From positions 17,893,656 to 17,957,655 of the forward strand of contig NC_065538.1 of assembly GCF_932294415.1 (NCBI RefSeq): a stretch of 64,000 nucleotides of DNA, read 5' to 3'. The notes under the pieces were generated by a model that was not told the DNA's origin, did not search any database, and worked only from the letters and a program-made list of their open reading frames with translations. The translations under genes were made by a program, and so were the position numbers. The DNA comes from Quercus robur (Eukaryota; Streptophyta; Magnoliopsida; Fagales; Fagaceae). Positions 35,297 to 44,968 of the stretch are shown here, piece by piece; the first letter of the stretch is position 1; the number at the start of each line of letters is the position of its first letter.

Positions 35297-36652
35297 ATGA
35301 AGAAAAAAACCAAAGCCGCAATTCTTGCATCAGTTGCATCTGTCCTCCTTGTGGGGGTTGCATTGTTAAAGAAATTACAACGTAGACGTAGAGATCTGCC
35401 TAGGGCGCCTTATGTTAACCATGCCGCCGAGAGAAAGGAATACATAAATAGTGTTTTGCATGGAAGTGAGAGACATTGTGTGAATCAACTTAGGATGAAG
35501 CCTATAGCTTTCCACCACTTATGTCACGCCCTCACTGAGGGGGAGCACGTACGTCCGACTGTTCACATGTCTGTTACGGAGCAAGTGTTCATTTTCTTGC
35601 ACATTATTGGTCATAATGTGAGGTTTCGTGTAATGGGTGGTCGGATCTATAGATCAACTGAGACTGTTCATAGATACTTCAAAGTTGTCCTTAGGGGGGT
35701 CCTGAAATTATATAGAGCTCTAATAAGACTGCGTAGCGAAGATACACCTCCAGAGATAAGGAATAGCAGAAGGTTTTACCCATATTTTAAGGTAAATATT
35801 GCGACTTGTGTGTTTTTGTAAATTGTGAAGATTTATGTAATTTTAAACCATTATGTTTGTCAAAAATTAGGATTGTGTTGGAGCAATAGATGGTACACAT
35901 GTTCGTGCATCTGTGCCACCTGAAATACAAGGAAGATTTCGTGGTCGCAAAGATGGAACCACGCAAAATGTGTTAGCTGCCATTAGTTTCGACTTAAAGT
36001 TCACTTATGTGTTGGCTGGATGGGAAGGCAGTGCACATGATTCACGTGTATTAAATGATGCATTTGCTAGGCCAGGGGGATTTTCAATTCCCAATGGTAT
36101 TACACGATTACTTCACCCTTTTGGTTTGTTAGTTTAATAAATATTATGTGTTTTCCTAAACATAGTAGTGATTTGGTTTTTTTTTTAATATATGTAGGTA
36201 AATTTTATCTTGGTGATGTTGGGTATGGTAATAAAAATGGAATATTGTCACCGTATCGGAGTGTACGATATCACTTGAAAGAGTTTAGTGATCGTCCTCC
36301 TGAGAATGCGCAAGAATTGTTCAATCTCCGACACTCTTCATTGAGAACTACCATTGAGCGAGGGTTTGGAGTGGTGAAAAAACGTTTTCGAGTGTTGGAT
36401 GCAGAACCATATTGGTCTTTCCCAACCCAAGTGAAAGTAGTGTTAGCGTGTTGTGTGGTTCATAATCACATTATGGGGGTTGAACCAAATGACCATATTA
36501 TGGAAGATGCAATGAACCAAGTAGAGCTTAGTGACCACCAAGAAGAAACACAGTCTCGTCGGGAGTCCGTCGAAGATAGTAGATCATGGAATGCTAAGAG
36601 AGATGAGATATGTCAAGCCATGTGGTCTGATTATATCAGGAGTGGAGAGTAG
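35297..36652 (+). CDS. PIF/Harbinger DDE transposase (HARBI1-like), intact
   Basis: Catalyses cut-and-paste transposition together with the Myb-like partner encoded downstream. Three exons: 35297-35791, 35871-36096 and 36198-36652, all GT/AG and in phase, giving 391 aa. The DDE residues are visible: first Asp in GAIDGTHV, second in YLGDVGYG, Glu in TTIERGFGVVKKRF. An N-terminal hydrophobic stretch (residues ~7-25) precedes a basic KKLQRRRRD cluster; it is not evidence for a membrane protein in this family. The start ATG follows an AG, so an upstream noncoding exon is likely. No stop or frameshift was found. Confidence 0.9.
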
Positions 36653-36928
36653 TACTTTATTTAGATTTTTATGATTGTAATGTGTTTTTTCTTTTTGTTT
36701 TTTTTTTAAAGACAATGTATGTAATATAGACTTTTGGTGATATAATGAAAAAGTATTTTTAGCATTACATTGTTATTTGATGGTATTACATTGTCATTTC
36801 CATAGTTAGCATGTTCTGTTTTATTGTGCACATTCATAAGCGTGGTTGTATGTGTGTTTGATTTGTTATTCATGTTCCGAGTGTAATTACTGAATGCTAC
36901 TCTCACTATACTATTTTCGTATGTAGTA

Positions 36929-37960
36929 ATGTCAAAGGGTAAGGAAAAAGTTAGCGGCAGCAAGCAATTTAGGTGGCTGCCACCTATGCATGAGATGATG
37001 CTAAAGATACTAACAGAGGAGGCTGGAAAGGGCAATAAGCCCTCTAATACTTTTAGGGCCGGCTCCTTTGCTCTTGTAGCGAAGGAGATAACGGCCCATT
37101 TCGGGGTTGAGTGCCACCCTGTATTTGTGGAGAACCGGATGCGGACTCTAAGGTCCATGTGGGCAACTATTCAAGAGCTTAGAAAGAAGAGTGGATTCGG
37201 TTGGGACGAAAATCTGAAAATGATAACGTGTGACGCTAAAACCTACCAAGAAGAAGTTATGGTATGGCTTCTAACTATATTTTCTTAATATAGATAATAA
37301 TATATGTTTTTGCATGTTATATGAAATTTATAGTGTCATTGTTATTGCAAAGTCTTTTATATTGAATTTATGAGTGAAGTTATTATTGCATTATTATATA
37401 CGTTCTTTTCTCCCTTATAGGCACATCGGAAGCATGCCGAGTATCTGAACAAAAAAATTGAGTTTTACGATGAATTAGCGATTGTGGTGGGGAAGGATAC
37501 AGCCACAGGTGCCTTTGCTAAGTCTGGAGTGGATATCGAAAATGAGCCAGATAATGGGGATAATGGGGATAGTGCAGAGTTTGTGGCAGATAATGTGGAT
37601 GAATGTGTGGTTGAAAAGGGGAAGAACGTAAATGAATCATCCACCACTGGGTCGGGAATTTCCAAGTCCCGCAAAAGAGGGCGTGCAGCTTCTACTGCTG
37701 ATGATAGTGTGCTGACTGATCTGTCTGGTCAGCTGAAGGAAATAGCTGTCGCTCTAAAAGAAATTAATCGGGGCTCGGTAGATTACACAACTTTGTATAA
37801 TGAGGTAATGGCTATGATGGCGGATGGATATAGCGAAGATATGCTCGCTACTGCCTTCGACCATCTTTGTGAGAATGAGAAGACGGCACGTGGATTTTTA
37901 GCAAAGAATGCTAGGTTGAGGAAGTTGTGGTTAGATGGTTATTTTTTCTCACAAATTTGA
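36929..37960 (+). CDS. Harbinger Myb/SANT-like DNA-binding partner protein, intact
   Basis: PIF/Harbinger elements encode a second protein that binds DNA and helps bring the transposase to the element ends. Two exons (36929-37261 and 37421-37960, GT/AG, in phase) give 290 aa. The N-terminal ~100 residues fit a Myb/SANT-like trihelix fold, with FRWLPPMHEMMLKIL, TFRAGSFALVAKEI and NRMRTLRSMWATIQEL. An acidic linker (residues ~140-170) is followed by a basic KSRKRGRAAS segment that may be a nuclear localisation signal. It lies 276 bp after the transposase stop on the same strand. Confidence 0.85.
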
Positions 37961-38274
37961 TTTGCTTATTTCATGTTGACTGTGATGGTAGATTTAGGAA
38001 TTAACTAGACATTGTAGTATTAATATTGACGTATCAATGTATTATATATGTACTCTTTTGTATTATTGGGACGATACAATTGCCCAAATTATGTATTTCG
38101 AATGATTATGTTTGATGTTGAACCAAATGTTCTGCAATTTTTGTATTGTTACAGATATGTATAGGGAATGCAGGTTCTTCAATTTTATCTATAAGAGCAA
38201 AATATAGCATTGATCTTCTCCAATTCCATGCATATATCATTCAAGGATGGACGATTTTTTAGGGCCAGATTCTA

Positions 38275-38574
38275 GATCATTTTCCGTAAAATGATCCAAA
38301 TTATTTTCCGTAAAGTATTTTCCGAACCAAACATGGGAAAATGTTTTCCGTAAAGTATTTTCCGTAAAATATTTGGACGAACCAAACACCGGAATTAATT
38401 TTCCGTAAAACGATTTCCGTAAAATATTTGGACGAATCAAACACCGGAATTGATTTTCCGTAAAACGATTTCCGAGACAGCCAAACACCCGAATACATTT
38501 TCCTTTTCCGGAAATTAGCATTTCCGGAAAATATGTATTTTCCGGAAAACGTTTTCCAGCAACCAAACACACCC
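38275..38574. repeat. Subterminal TTTTCCGTAAA array of the Harbinger element
   Basis: About a dozen copies of TTTCCGTAAA or TTTCCGGAAA crowd the last 300 bp, joined by repeated ACCAAACACCGGAATT phrases. The left end has only two or three (TTTTCCGGAAATC near 33990). Such arrays commonly serve as binding sites for transposition proteins. Confidence 0.7.
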
Positions 38575-38577
38575 TTA

Positions 38578-38800
38578 GGGTTTGTTTGGATACTGCTTAT
38601 TTGCTGAAAACTGAAAACTTATTGTTGAAAACACTGTAGCAAAATAATTTTTAAATATGAATAGTGTCGTGTGGGACCCAACAAAATATATAATTTGCGT
38701 TTATCTTAAAGTTGGCTGAAAAGTGCACAATTGCTGTGTGACTCACTTTTCAAACGGCAAACGCAGAACGCTAATTGAAACGTGCAATCCAAACTCATTC
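38578..38800. mobile_element. Tourist-like MITE, 223 bp, abutting the Harbinger element
   Basis: Begins GGGTTTGTTTGGAT immediately after the Harbinger TTA (38575-38577) and ends ATCCAAACTCATTC before another TTA (38801-38803). The terminal inverted match centres on TTTGGAT/ATCCAAA. No coding capacity. Confidence 0.65.
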
Positions 38801-38803
38801 TTA

Positions 38804-39004
38804 GTGTGTGTTTGGAAAAAAAATTAAAAAGTCAGCTTATTTTACTATTCGGCTTATTTTTGCTACTATACATGGCCTCACTGCACTTTTTGGTACTATT
38901 CATGGGTCCTATTATACTATTTCAGCTAACTTTTATCTTTATTTATAGTCTTTTTAGTAAAAAGTTTTTAGTTTCAGCAAAATAAGTAGATCCCAAATAG
39001 ACCC
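38804..39004 (+). mobile_element. Tourist-like MITE, 201 bp
   Basis: Lies between TTA at 38801-38803 and TTA at 39005-39007. Ends are GTGTGTGTTTGGAA and, read inward, GGGTCTATTTGGGA. It is the same family and exactly the same length as the inverted copy at 17071-17271. Confidence 0.7.
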
Positions 39005-39794
39005 TTAGTGTATAAAATATAATATAAGAGAAAAACTCTTAGAAGAATTTAGCAAAATAAGGTTGAAACAGGACATAAGTATAGAAGATATGACATCAAG
39101 TATAGAAAATATATAAGCTAGAAAGTTGTGATTACATAAGTGGCATTATTGGCATTATAGAAAATACAAAGGAATCACATAAGAAGAGTTAAGACCTTTT
39201 TCTAAAATAACAAAGTACAAGTCATTGCCATGATCTACTACCAAAATAAGGTTGGAAAAATATATCATTTACATGTGCCAAACTTAGGCCAAAAATAAGC
39301 TACTACCAAAAATTAGGTTGGAATAAGACATCATTTGCATGTGCCGAACCTAGGCAGCCTTTTCGGCTTTTCTACCAATTGGTCTATCGAACTCTATTAT
39401 GTCATCATCCACACCCCCCCCCCCCCCCCCCCGGCATGTGACTTAATCTATTGAACTTGAAGTTTGAGGTAAACCTTTTGATCTTTCCATAAGCTTACTC
39501 CACTTTGGTTGGTTATTCAACATAAGCCAACAATGTTCAAATTGGAAATTTGTATTGTTGGATAATGCATATTTATATAAAATTTTTTGCCTGCTCAAAC
39601 TATTTATTTATTTATTTATTTATTTATAAATAGAATGTAATTAGTACATTCGAACTATTGCTAAATTAATATTTTGACACAATTGTAATATAATTTATAC
39701 ATTTATTTGGTCAATCACACCACTTTAATTCTTTGCATCAATTTTTAGCCATGAACCCATAAAACTTATATGTCTCCTTATTAATCATAGATCA

Positions 39795-40073
39795 TCAACT
39801 TGTTAGGGAGGAAGAATTATGTATGGTTTCGAAGATATTGTGTTTGCAAAAGTATTGCCAAACTTTTGCACGAAATGTCTCTTGCTTTTGTTCATTGCCA
39901 TGCATAGCATCCACGCTAGTGTTAAGCCATGCCCAGAGAAGGAGGTTGCCTTCCTCTACACTGAAGTTGCCACCCCGTTTTGTTGTCTTAGAGGTGACAA
40001 TTTCAAGTTCTGGTGAAGAATCTTGGATAGACGTTGGAGTATTTTGAGATACATTCAAATATTGTGCCCCCAA
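39795..40073 (-). pseudogene. Fragment of a PIF/Harbinger ORF1-type (trihelix/Myb-like) protein
   Basis: An open stretch with GGNFSVEEGNLLLWAWLNTS and FRAKVWQYFCKHN matches the start of the plant family often named GST-T3-like or NAM-associated, which derives from transposon Myb-like proteins. The fragment stops after ~92 aa and has no partner transposase nearby. The surrounding CAACACTGTTACGG repeats near 40140-40190 suggest a decayed element. Confidence 0.5.
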
Positions 40074-40288
40074 ATTGGAGAAGAGTGACTGAAGAGAGAG
40101 AAAGAGGAGATATTTTGATTAAAATAATATAGTTGGTTTTACCAACACTGTTACGGTTGTTGGTTTTACCAGCACTGCTACAGTAGTTGGTATATTTTTG
40201 AATTCACTGTTCACAATTACTAAAAAATTTAGCAATAGATACTTGAGTAAAGCTCATTTTAGCGTGTATGTTGGTAAAATAGCAATTT

Positions 40289-41174
40289 GGGGGGGGGGGG
40301 GGGGGGTTTACACCCCACAATGCTAATGCTTTTAAAAACACATACACATACTCATACTAAATACTCAATTATGTTTTTCACTTTTAAAAATATATTATTA
40401 GAAACATGGTACCAAACACTTTTTTTTTTCTTTTTTTGCATTATGAGTACTTTAAACACATGCTTTTACAACACCTTTTAAACCACAATTTTCACTTTTC
40501 ATATCATTTTAAAAACCAATACCTAAACTCTCTTACCAAACAACCCCTAGACTTGTTGTATGGAGGCTTTATATTGGTTATAAATAAACTTAAGGTGCCA
40601 ATCATCATGTGGCATGAGAATGAAGAATTGCAAATAACTTAATTAACATTGCTAATACAACAATTACAATAGCAGTATTAAGCAAAAAGAGTACAACTTG
40701 TATAAGACGAGTACAATTTGCCTGACTCACATATGGGTTTGGGTTGGATTGAGATCACTAGCAATAAACTAAGTATTGCGCCACTTACAATAGTTTTTAA
40801 TGCTTAAGATTGAGAGTTAAGAAAAACAACTTTTAAGCTTAATCTGTAAATAGAAAATGTTAAAGAGTGAAAAGTAAAAAAGTGAAGAAGTATTTTGTGT
40901 GTGTGTGTGTGTGGTGGGGGGGGGGGGGGGGAAGTAATTGCATTTAGTGCAATACTTAACCCTGATCTCAATCCGATTTGGGCCTATATAATAAAGAAAT
41001 TGTTTATCAACAATTCTTCTTCGTAACAGTGGAATTTGCTTTCCTAGAAAGGAGTATAAACAATTCCACATTCGTGAATTGACCAAGTGTGGATATCAAC
41101 GAGTTACTTGAAAATTTATTTTTATTTTTATTTTTCTTCTTTTTTTGTTGGTTGGGGGGGGGGGGGGGGGGGGG
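40289..41174. repeat. Cluster of long G-runs
   Basis: G18 at 40289-40306, G16 at 40916-40931 (preceded by GTGTGTGT), and G21 at 41154-41174 followed by a T and six more G. They lie in otherwise AT-rich DNA with no gene. Run lengths are prone to sequencing error. Confidence 0.7.
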
Positions 41175-41195
41175 TGGGGGGCACCTCAAACGAAC

Positions 41196-41420
41196 AATCA
41201 AATAAAAAACAATGTAATATTCCTAAATTTGAAGACGATTAAGCCAACATAAATCCCGATTAAAATATTCATTTCATCTCAATTTTTTTTCATAATAAAT
41301 TAACCAATCAAATAAATAATGATGTAATATTCCAAAACTTGAAAACTATTAAGCCAACATAAATTCTGACTAAAATATATTCATTTCATCTCAGGAATTG
41401 TTTTTCATAATAAATTAACC
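41196..41420. repeat. ~105-bp tandem repeat preceding the large duplication
   Basis: CAATCAAATAAA...GTAATATTCC...ATTAAGCCAACATAAAT...TTCATTTCATCTCA occurs from about 41196 and again from about 41305. The second unit begins the 1277-bp duplication. Confidence 0.6.
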
Positions 41421-41664
41421 AATTGTTAATGAGAACTGTGGGAGCATTTTTTGCTTCAAGGAAACTCATGTTTTACCCAGGTAATTTTTGCTTGTCCCAC
41501 ATTGGAAAGATCTCATCCCTATTTCTCCCTTTTAAGGGATGAGCCAATGAGAAAGAGTACCATTAGTTTGGTTGGGAGCATTTTTTGCTTAAAGGAAACT
41601 CATGTTTTACCTGGGCAATTTTTACTTGTCCCACATTGGAAAGATCTCATCCCGATCCTTTTAT

Positions 41665-41827
41665 TGTGGGAGCATTTTTTTCTTCAAGGAAACTCATGTT
41701 TTACCTAGGCAATTTTTGCTTGTCCCACATTGGAAAGAACCTTTCTCATTGGTTCTTTCCAATGTGGGACAAGCAAAAATTGCCTAGGTAAAACATGAGT
41801 TTCCTTGAAGCAAAAAATGCTCCCACA
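41665..41827. repeat. 77-bp near-perfect inverted repeat (hairpin), unit 1
   Basis: Arms 41665-41741 and 41751-41827 are reverse complements with one mismatch (a T-run base against G/C), separated by a 9-nt loop TTTCTCATT. Each arm starts TGTGGGAGCATTTTTT and ends TTGGAAAGAACC. Two further direct copies of the arm begin at about 41438 and 41573. Confidence 0.9.
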
Positions 41828-42941
41828 AGAACCACTTATTAAGTTGACAAATACCGACATAAAAATCTTAGTCAAGGCAATAACTAGATTATAATTCTGT
41901 TTATATATAATTTTTTTTTTTTTTTGATAATTGGAAGAAGATGAATTTGAATCATTCCATTGAAAATATTAGGAGGTGACAATATAAACTATAGGACTCT
42001 TGACAACTAGATTATAAATTGTTAACTAGCAAAAAAATAAAAAAGTTATATAACACTAAAAGTCTAAAATTATTCTAAGATTTATTGAAGCAATAATTTT
42101 GCCTTTGAAATTGCTAGATTTAAGGTGATAGCTGATACATCACAAATTTATTTTACGTAACAATAAAATATGACACTAATTTTACATTTACGTGATCTAC
42201 ATGCGTGAACTCTTATACCGGCTCAACAAAATTGGAGGCCTAAGGCAATATATTTAAATAGAGCATTTTTATTATCACTTAAATAAATTTTTTTGAGGAA
42301 CCCACTTAAATAATATTTAATTGATGTTTAGTATCATAATTTTTATATAACAAAAATCTATTCTTTTTATTTTGTAATACTTTTTTTTTTGTTGGAAAAA
42401 TGCTAAAGATATAACAAATTTTACTACAAAAAAACTTGCAAATGATATAACAATGAATATGATTAGTGACACTTCAAGAAGATAATAAACAAGTACTTGA
42501 ATAGATGATGTTAGGGATATTATAAATTTTACAGCATGAGTCTTATAAAGATGTATCATCAATCACAAAAAATTAATTAACCAATCAAATAAATAATGAT
42601 GTAATATTCCAAAACTTGAAAACTATTAAGCCAACATAAATTCTGACTAAAATATATTCATTTCATCTCAGGAATTGTTTTTCATAATAAATTAACCAAT
42701 TGTTAATGAGAACTGTGGGAGCATTTTTTGCTTCAAGGAAACTCATGTTTTACCTAGGTAATTTTTGCTTGTCCCACATTGGAAAGATCTCATCCCTATT
42801 TCTCCCTTTTAAGGGATGAGCCAATGAGAAAGAGTACCATTAGTTTGGTTGTGAGCATTTTTTGCTTAAAGGAAACTCATGTTTTACCTGGGCAATTTTT
42901 ACTTGTCCCACATTGGAAAGATCTCATCCCGATCCTTTTAT

Positions 42942-43098
42942 TGTGGGAGCATTTTTTTCTTCAAGGAAACTCATGTTTTACCTAGGCAATTTTTGCTTGT
43001 CCCACATTGGAAAGAACCTTTGGTTCTTTCCAATGTGGGACAAGCAAAAATTGCCTAGGTAAAACATGAGTTTCCTTGAAACAAAAAATGCTCCCACA
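42942..43098. repeat. 77-bp near-perfect inverted repeat (hairpin), unit 2
   Basis: Arms 42942-43018 and 43022-43098 form the same hairpin as in unit 1, but the loop is only 3 nt. The inverted arm has one extra change (GAAACAAAAAATG). Confidence 0.9.
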
Positions 43099-43853
43099 AG
43101 AACCACTTATTAAGTTGACAAATACCGACATAAAAATCTTAGTCAAGGCAATAACTAGATTATAATTCTGTTTATATATAATTTTTTTTTTTTTTTGATA
43201 ATTGGAAGAAGATGAATTTGAATCATTCCATTGAAAATATTAGGAGGTGACAATATAAACTATAGGACTCTTGACAACTAGATTATAAATTGTTAACTAG
43301 CAAAAAAATAAAAAAGTTATATAACACTAAAAGTCTAAAATTATTCTAAGATTTATTGAAGCAATAATTTTGCCTTTGAAATTGCTAGATTTAAGGTGAT
43401 AGCTGATACATCACAGATTTATTTTACGTAACAATAAAATATGACACTAATTTTACATTTACGTGATCTACATGCGTGAACTCTTATACCGGCTCAACAA
43501 AATTGGAGGCCTAAGGCAATATATTTAAATAGAGCATTTTTATTATCACTTAAATAATTTTTTTTGAGGAACCCACTTAAATAATATTTAATTGATGTTT
43601 AGTATCATAATTTTTATATAACAAAAATCTATTCTTTTTATTTTGTAATACTTTTTTTTTTTTGTTGGAAAAATGCTAAAGATATAACAAATTTTACTAC
43701 AAAAAAACTTGCAAATGATATAACAATGAATATGATTAGTGACACTTCAAGAAGATAATAAACAAGTATTTGAATAGATGATGTTAGGGATATTATAAAT
43801 TTTACAGCATGAGTCTTATAAAGATGTATCATCAATCACAAAAAATTAATTAA

Positions 43854-44700
43854 AAAAATGTATTTAATAAGTTGTTGATGTCCACAAATCATATTAATTG
43901 TCACATCAATTTAAAAGACCTATGTATTTAAATTTATAGTATTTATAGCATTTTCCTATCTGAATTATTTCTTATGATTAGTGATACATATATTTGTAAG
44001 ACCCATGTATTTAAAGTTGTATTATCTCTAACATTACTTAATTCTTTAAGACTTCTTAAATGTAGAAAAAAATGTAAAACTAATTTTTTGTCCTATATCT
44101 CAAAATTTTTTTGTTATAAAAAAATATATCAAAATTTGTCCCAATTTTGGGCCCTTTCTCTAGTAGGTAGGGGTGCTCTAATATATTGTATAAAAGTATA
44201 AAACCACTATATACCTCTTTACACTAGTGACTAGACTGTAACAAAAAAAAAACAAAAAAAACAAAACTCAGAAAGTTAATTTGTTATGAAAAACACACTA
44301 CCACTCCCTCTCAAAAAGCAAATTTAATAAAAAAAATCTCAGCATGATATTTTTCTGAGTTATTGCTACTTTTCTAAGAGAAACTTGGTCTAGAACTCCA
44401 AGTCACTGAGATTTAAAAAATGGCCAACATCATCGGCACAACCATCTGGTCCTTGCCCAATGTGGTTGAATGGTCTTTGTGATTGCAACATCATCAGCAC
44501 AACCACCTGGTCTTTGTGATTACAACATCAAACGGACCTGGCCCTTGGCCGATGTGGTTGAATCAAGGCAATTTCAGACTATAAGAGCATCATTGGCATT
44601 GTCTCCAACGGTCACTTCTGTGATTTTCCCATTCATGTGACGAGTTGTGATTGGTGGAAAGGTATTGATCACTATTCCCTTTTTTAATTTAATCTCTATG
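43854..44700. other. Intergenic region upstream of MPP-alpha
   Basis: No gene. At 44420-44570 imperfect repeats of CAACATCATC and CACAACCA, CTGGTC and GATGTGGTTGAAT recur. Confidence 0.4.
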
Positions 44701-44710
44701 AAGTTTATGT

Positions 44711-44806
44711 TGGGCTTGCTTTGATATTGGCAAATTTATTTGTTTTGTTTTTTTAGCTCGCGAAAGTTGGGCTGATCTGGTAAATACCCAAGTCCCGACC
44801 GGCCCA
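44711..44806 (+). promoter_or_regulatory. Site II-like motifs (TGGGCT/GGCCCA) upstream of MPP-alpha
   Basis: TGGGCT at 44711-44716 and 44768-44773, and GGCCCA at 44801-44806, lie 160-260 bp before the start codon. Site II elements are known binding sites for TCP-type factors in plant genes for mitochondrial proteins. Function here is inferred from motif and position. Confidence 0.45.
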
Positions 44807-44968
44807 ATACTTGTTTCTGTGTTGTGTCGCCACCTCAATAGTTTCTCTTCAGAAACCTCAAAAAATCTAAACCCAAAAAAACACAGAGACAGTGCGAGAC
44901 TACGAGGTTTTCAACTCTTCTTCTAATCTATTCTAGGGCTTGACTGCAGCCAACCTTAACCGACCACC

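Larger units (their letters stand above)
33907..38574 (+). mobile_element. PIF/Harbinger DNA transposon, apparently autonomous
   Basis: A 4668-bp element is flanked by TTA on both sides (33904-33906 and 38575-38577), the PIF/Harbinger target duplication. Ends: GGGTGCGTTTGATTCGG on the left, and on the right (read inward) GGGTGTGTTTGGTTGCTGG. It encodes both proteins of this superfamily, a DDE transposase (35297-36652) and a Myb/SANT-like protein (36929-37960), in the same orientation and both open across their introns. TIRs, TSD and both genes together suggest a recent, possibly still competent copy. Confidence 0.9.
41301..43853. repeat. 1.28-kb near-identical tandem duplication
   Basis: Unit 1 is 41301-42577 and unit 2 is 42578-43853. 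The offset is 1277 bp at both TAACCAATCA (41301/42578) and GAGAACTGTGGGAGC (41431/42708). Differences are a few substitutions plus small indels, including a 6-bp loss in the hairpin loop, so the duplication is recent. There is no gene. Each unit holds four copies of an ~80-bp motif, three direct and one inverted. Confidence 0.9.

Noticed and set aside
35297..35400. Membrane protein, because of the hydrophobic N-terminus
   Set aside because: The rest is a clear DDE transposase; such hydrophobic starts are common in predicted HARBI1-like proteins.
41451..41791. Several plus-strand open frames reading GNSCFT and LSHIGK-like repeats
   Set aside because: They are translations of the ~80-bp repeat in different frames and recur identically in the second duplication unit.
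41665..41827. Candidate microRNA precursor
   Set aside because: The 77-bp near-perfect stem with a tiny loop is more like a recent inverted duplication than a miRNA foldback; kept as a hairpin repeat only.
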